Shown here: positions 31,601 to 39,144 of the stretch, in pieces
Numbering within the stretch: position 1 is the first letter of the stretch
Layout: every line of letters begins with the position of its first letter
Assembly: GCA_963170055.1 (NCBI GenBank)
Contig: CAUJGJ010000135.1
Span: 1,118,256-1,158,255, forward strand
Direction: 5' to 3'
DNA: 40,000 nt
DNA from: Halisarca cf. caerulea
Taxonomy: Eukaryota > Porifera > Demospongiae > Chondrillida > Halisarcidae
Translations under genes and position numbers: made by a program
The notes under the pieces: model-generated
What the model saw: only the letters and a program-made list of their open reading frames with translations
What the model was told of the DNA's origin: nothing
Database searches by the model: none

Positions 31601-33568
31601 GATTTGGTCACTGTAGACTTTCATGACTGTAGCGTTCGTAGGGGATAGAGGAAGGTGGCTACGGACGTCATCCTTCTTTAATGGACACGTACGTACTGTA
31701 CAGTGCATGTGTACAGTTCCGTGCATTGCCCTATTAGCCACAGTCATTTGTGGGTATGTATGTACATGGGCAACTGTCTCACATGGGTACTTGTGAGGTT
31801 TGATGGATGTTAATGTGTACTTGTATTGCCCATCATAATGTACTGACCACCTCTTACCTGCAGGTTGGAGACTACTCACTTCCCTGCCACACTTTTGTCC
31901 TAACAAGGAGGAGTGACATTCTTTGCTCTCTCCTTGAGGAGAGTGTATCTGGTCAAGAGGATAGTGAGTCTCCTTCTGTGGATGTAGGCAAAGCTCTTGG
32001 TCTGAAGTCGTTGCAGCCCGCCAGCCTGCTCCTCTATGTGGACTACCTCTACAGTGTGGACACTGCCTTCACTGTCTACGTGCATAGAAGGGAGCATTTG
32101 CAGAAGTCGTTTTCTGAAGATAAACCCCTTGAGGTGTCCCCCCAGCGAGGTGGATTGGAAGCAGAGGAGCAGGATGAGCCGCTGTACTTCACCAGAAGTA
32201 TTAGTCACAGTGGATTTGTGGGTTTCTGTGATCTGATCTCTCGTACTCATATCGTAGAGCCAACCTCCATAGATCGGTGAGTTGTCCCATAACACACACA
32301 TGCACATGTACGTACGTACATGTATACATATGTATACGTACGTACGTACATGCATGTAAGGGGGTGCAAAGCCACATATCCATGTGTGTGAGAATATTGT
32401 CCCGCAATCTGTGGAAGGCACTCTATCAAGCTAGCTGGATGAGCCCCCCTAAAATGAAGCCCTGCTTCAAATGATCCTCAAACACTTGTACCACAAGTGA
32501 AGATGCCTTAGGGCTGCTCCACTTGGGAAGCTTGGATGCCATGTAACCATTGACTCCTGTTTCTTTTCTGTCACGACAGGCAGACCATCAGCAAAGGGCG
32601 CTACATTGCTACATTGCCAAAGCTTCCCCCTTTCCTCTACCCAGGGAACAGGTTTGTCCTCCACTTGTGCTGCACTCATCCTGGTCACCCAAAGTACATG
32701 TGTACGTATGTACACTCATTGGAATTGTTTGGCAGCAGTGTTGTGTGAACACTTTAGACAGTCATTTTGGTGCTGTGGTGTGCTCTTGTAGTGAAGGATT
32801 TCTAGTTTCCTCGGTGATTCTTTGCAGTGAGATTTTGCAGAATGTAGCCATGTACGATACCTACGTATTCTCACATACGGAGTACCTATTACTCTTTTGC
32901 CTCTATGCATGCCATAGAGTGACCCTATTGTCGCCATGGTAGTACTCCTTATGTAGGGATGATGTGTAAGCAAAATGACAGAATAGGTATTTACGCATAT
33001 GTAGGTGATGAATCAGATACTGAAAGTTATAATGGATGTGCAGTGTATTTATCATAGTCAGGATGAATGTCTTTGTTTTGGTTAAAGCAGGATGGTATAC
33101 ACTGCAGCATTTGAATAGTCATGCACACATACGTACATGCAAGGCAGATAACCGTGTGTGTTTTGCCTGTGTACGTATGTACAGTCCGAGTCACACCTGA
33201 TTTATCTGACCCTGGTTTAGCTGAAAACCTTATTTATCGGACACTGTGCTGTCAACCCCATCACTACCCTGTGTACAATCTGCCCTGATTTATCCAACAC
33301 CTGGTTTATTCACCACATTTTGTAAGGAACTGATGTGGTCGGCCCTATGCATATACATGTGTATACACGAAATGTCTGTGCTCTTTCTGTCTTTTTGTAT
33401 TTTCCATGTGCATGCATCCTTATATTTGTGTGCTAGGACATTTGGTTGCCTTCAATGTTAACTGCTAACTGTTAACTCTATTTCCAGCGTTTCTTTTACT
33501 GACTTCTATTTGGAGTCCTCCAGTAAAGATTGGTTTCCTTGTCACAGGTCTATTCTTATAGCACGATC

Positions 33569-33632
<64 letters not shown>

Positions 33633-33680
33633 ACGTGTGTGCGTGCGTGTGTATTTATGTGTGTGTGTGTGTGTATGTGT

Positions 33681-33747
<67 letters not shown>

Positions 33748-33759
33748 CGTGTGTATGTG

Positions 33760-33813
<54 letters not shown>

Positions 33814-36800
33814 CATTAAATGTATTAAGTTTAACACATGTATGTACGTATGTATATGATGACTATACATGTATAAGTGATGGTATGCACATCTCCTTTT
33901 CCTGTAGATTTCTTCAGAAGCATGTTGACTATGGGATGGAAAGAGGTAGGGACACTGTTGAGTATATTCATGACCTTCTCAACTTTCACGGCATGGACTA
34001 CTGTACTGTAGAGTACAATAGTTTGTGTACCTACCGTATATCCGGAAATATTGGCGGAAATTAAATTTGGGGGTTGCACAGCAAGGACAAAGCATAGTTG
34101 GTCTATGTAAATTTGGTGATAGAAATTTGGTGATTTTGATCCTGACCACCAAACCGCCAAATTAAATATGTCGCCAATATTTCCGGATATACGGTATATA
34201 TGTACGTACATACGTACGTACGTATGTATGTACATATGTACAGTATGTACATATGTACTTATGTACTGTATGTACATATGTATATGATAACACTGAAGGG
34301 ACATCTGTATCTGCTTGCACATATGAAAGCATAGGATGTATGTACATACAGTACATGTGTATACGAATTAGTATTGTGTGTCAACTGATGGCAGGTGTAT
34401 GCAGTATCATGCGAGTGTAACTCCTGTATAGCGGGACGTTTTGCAAGGTTTATACTTTGTGTTTTGTGGGTAAGCAGGAATTGCAAAGTTTTGGTCGTGA
34501 AATTTTATTATTTATGAAATTTTTACCAACATCAGCACGATAGCACACAATGCAAAGGAAACCGTTGATTTCCCCATGTCTTTATATACATGATGGTGTC
34601 TCTTAGGTTAGATTAGGTAAGCTTATTTTGCCTGGGATACTAACAGAGGCGCCCAGAAAATGCCACTTACAGTACGTAACTATCGAGCAAAAATGCTGTT
34701 CTTCCTGTTACCATTCCTGTTCTTCTTCAAGATGATTGTACTGGTAGATGTTGGTGTGAATGTTGTCTATCTACGCCTTTTTTGAAAATCAGTTCTGCAA
34801 TGAACAACACCGTTGGTAACTACGTACTTCCCGCCATTGTATTCACAAACTCACAAAATACCCGTGAAAGATATAGAAAAATTACAAAATGCGTATTTAA
34901 AGATCCAAGCAGCAACCATAAAGTTGAAAACTGTAAATGTCACTTTTACCTCTGATTCGAAGAAGTTTATGCCACGAAATTTCCCACTGTACAGTATTGT
35001 CCACACACATGTGCTGCATGTACCTATATCTCACATGTATGCATGTACCTATACTCTGACATGTATGCATGTACCTGTACTCTGACATGTATGCATGTAC
35101 GTACGTACGTATACTCTGACATGTATGCATGTACCTATACTCTGACATGTATGCATGTATCTATACTCTGACATGTATGCATGTACGTACGTATGTATAC
35201 TCTGACATGTATGCATGTACCTATACTCTGACATGTATGCATGTACCTGTACTCTGACATGTATGCATGTACCTGTACTCTGACATGTATGCATGTACGT
35301 ACGTACGTATACTCTGACATGTATGCATGTACATACCTATACTCTGACATGTATGCATGTACGTACGTACGTATACTCTGACATGTATGCATGTACCTAT
35401 ACTCTCACATGTATGCATGCGGTATAATTGTCAAGTTTTGCTTGTCATATTCATTTCATCTTCCATGGGATGTGATTGCGTGTGGAATTACATACGTACA
35501 TACATGTGTATGGGATTACATGATGCATACAGTTTATCTGTTCGTATGTGTGTCTGTGTATTGCACTATGCATGTTGTTACCCATTGTTATCCCCCACTG
35601 ACAGTCGTATGGGCAGGATGGAGTTTCTCTCCCATTCACCAGTCGATCAGTTGAGCTGGTACTGGAATACCTGTATTCAGATAGAGTACTCGATATGAAC
35701 AGTGAGTCCATGTACTGTATGTTTATATGTACGTACAGTTTCTTCTACTGTAGGTTCTTATCACATATTCAGGCATATCGGCATAGCTGGTGTGTAGGGA
35801 GAGAGAGGGAGCAGAGATCTGGGGCTATAAATGTTGTATCATTTCTGAGCCCATTGCGTCTGCTGTGAAGTTGTGTTGACCTCCAAGCATATGATGCACA
35901 CACCCGCTTCTCTCCAGAATGCATGTGCGTACATACACACCCACTCCTCCCCAGAGTATACATACATACACACCCACTCCTCCCCAGGATGTACATATGT
36001 ACATACACACCCACTCCTCCCCAGAATGTATGTACGTATGCACATACATACCCACTCCTCCACAGGATGTATGTACATGCACACCCACTCTTCCCAGGCT
36101 GTCTGTACATACACACCCACTCCTCCCCAGGATGTACGTATTGTAGTGTATTATTAAATTTCAATGAGGAAATGCCCCGATCAGCCAATATAGACTTGTT
36201 TTCAAGTAGGTCTTCCGTAATACATGAAAACATATGACATCGTATGTACATACAGTAGAACCTCGTCAGTAAGAACACTGTTAATGAGTAATACCTGGTT
36301 AGGAAGTACAAGGATATGATACCCCAGCTTATAGCCCATAATACTAATCTATATGGTTACCAAGTACTACTGATATTGAGTAGCAATTTGGAGGGTCCCC
36401 AGGTGTACTCACTAACGAGGTTTGACTGTATGTACGTACACACTTGTGTACTCTCCCCCAAGGTGTAAGTATACACACACCCACTCCTCTCCCTGGCTGA
36501 GTACACAGCTGCTCCTCTCCCTGGCTGAGTACACAGCCTCTCCTCTCCCTGGCTGAGTACACAGCTGCCCCTTTCCCTGGCTGAGTACACAGCCTCTCCT
36601 CTCCCTGGCTGAGTACACAGCTGCCCCTTTCCCTGGCTGAGTACACAGCCTCTCCTCTCCCTGGCTGAGTACACAGCTGCTCCTCTCCCTGGCTGAGTAC
36701 ACAGCTGCTCCTCTCCCTGGCTGAGTACACACCCACTCCTCTCCTTGGCTGAGAACACAGCCTCTCCTCTCCCTGGCTGAGTACACAGCCTCTCCTCTCC

Positions 36801-38068
36801 CTGGCTGAGTACACAGCCTCTCCTCTCCCTGGCTGAGTACACAGCTGCTCCTCTCCCTGGCTGAGAACACAGCCTCTCCTCTCCCTGGCTGAGTACACAT
36901 CTGCCCCTTTCCCTGACTGAGTACACAGCTGCTCCTCTCCCTGGCTGAGAACACAGCCTCTCCTCTCCCTGGCTAAGTACACAGCCTCTCCTCTTCCTGG
37001 CTGAGTACACAGCTGCTCCTCACATTCGCACTGCAAGTACACAATCACATCTCCTGTCATTTTCCATTCTCTTCATGATCTGTGTTGATTTCCTCCACAG
37101 AACTGGCAACTGACTCAGTTCTGGAGTTGCTGGTTGTGACAGATCAGGTTAGCCATTGGCTGCATCTGTGTTTGATCCACTTCACTAGTGTTTCTACTCT
37201 GTAGGCTACTTGTCTTTAGGTTCGAGTAATCAAAGTTGTACACTCCCATTGACCAATGGGTGTGTGCTCCCATTGGCCAATGGGTGTGTACTCCCATTGA
37301 CCCATGGGTGTGTGCTCCCATTGGCCAATGGGTGTGTGCTCCCATTGGCCAATGGGTGTGTGCTCCCATTGACCAATGGGTGTGTGCTCCCATTGGCCAA
37401 TAGGTGTGTACTCCCATTGACCAATGGGTATGTGCTCCCATTGGCCAATGGGTGTGTACTCCCATTGACCAATGGGTGTGTGCTCCCATTGGCCAATAGG
37501 TGTGTACTCCCATTGACCAATGGGTGTGTACTCCCTTTGACCAATGGGTGTGTACTCCAATTGACCAATGGGTGTGTACTCCCATTGACCAGTGGGTATG
37601 TGCTCCCATTGGCCAATGGGTATGTGCTCCCATTGACCAATGGGTGTGTACTCCCATTGACCAATGGGTGTGTGCTCCCATTGGCCAATGGGTGTGTACT
37701 CCCATTGACCAATGGGTGTGTGCTCCCATTGGCCAATGGGTGTGTACTCCCATTGACCAATGGGTGTGTACTCCCATTGACCAATGGGTGTGTACTCCCA
37801 TTGACCAATGGGTGTGTGCTCCCATTGGCCAATGGGTGTGTGCTCCCATTTACCAGTAGGTATGTGTATCCCTGTCTTGTGTATATGTGCATACTGCCAC
37901 TACTCTTAATACATACGCATTATGTGACGTGTGCACGAGTGCTGTGAATATGTACTTCACGTTTGCTATTTGCACAAGTATGATGTGTATATGAAGCTAT
38001 TGAGTACTGGAATCCACCATATGAGTTTTCTATGAATCTGCGTACAAATGCTGCATGTACAAGCACAC

Positions 38069-38107
<39 letters not shown>

Positions 38108-38662
38108 AGAGCTCACGATAACTTTTCAGAGGTGTTTGGACGTCATGTCCTGACAAACTCCAGAATGCCCGGACATTCACATATTTGCTCGGACATGATA
38201 ATTTGACTATAGCAAACACATACTTAGCTATTTACTCCTTGCTACCATGTGTGCAGTTGTAAGCAAGCATACATATGTAGTTTCTGGTATTTTCATACTA
38301 TGTGCAGTAGCAATTTAGCATTTCCCCAGTCACAAAAGAATAGTATTGCTTCCAGTGTAAGTAAAAGGCTTTGTGCAACTGGCTTCTAAAGCACCAGTGT
38401 CCTACACACTTAGGAGAGGCTGTTTTGAACTGCAGGGCTACTAAACAGCTGCTTCTATCCTATGGTGCCACTACCTAATTAATAGCAGAAAGTGACAGAC
38501 CACAAACCTGTCACCTGAACAATGACAGCCTCCTACTGCCATAAACACTTCCTTTGAGCTGACACAATGTCCTGACAAAGTTGATAACATCCGGACATTT
38601 ACTGAAAATGATCGGAAAATGTCCGATGTCCGGTTGCATTTTCGAGCTCTGCACACACACAA

Positions 38663-38703
<41 letters not shown>

Positions 38704-38715
38704 CACACACACACG

Positions 38716-38783
<68 letters not shown>

Positions 38784-38954
38784 CACACACACACATACAC
38801 ACACCACCTATGTACTTGAAGCATGCATCACTTTGTAGCCTCCTCACACTTTAGCTTTTACTCAATGGACTTCGACAAATTTGTGAAACAGAATTGGCAC
38901 AAAGAGGTAAGCTAATAGCATTACATAAATGTGTACATTTAGTACATGTGTGTG

Positions 38955-39026
<72 letters not shown>

Positions 39027-39027
39027 C

Positions 39028-39076
<49 letters not shown>

Positions 39077-39079
39077 ACA

Positions 39080-39144
<65 letters not shown>

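Noticed and set aside
36344..37947. Several frames of 180-245 codons on both strands
   Set aside because: They come from the 28-bp and 24-bp minisatellites in two IBTK introns.
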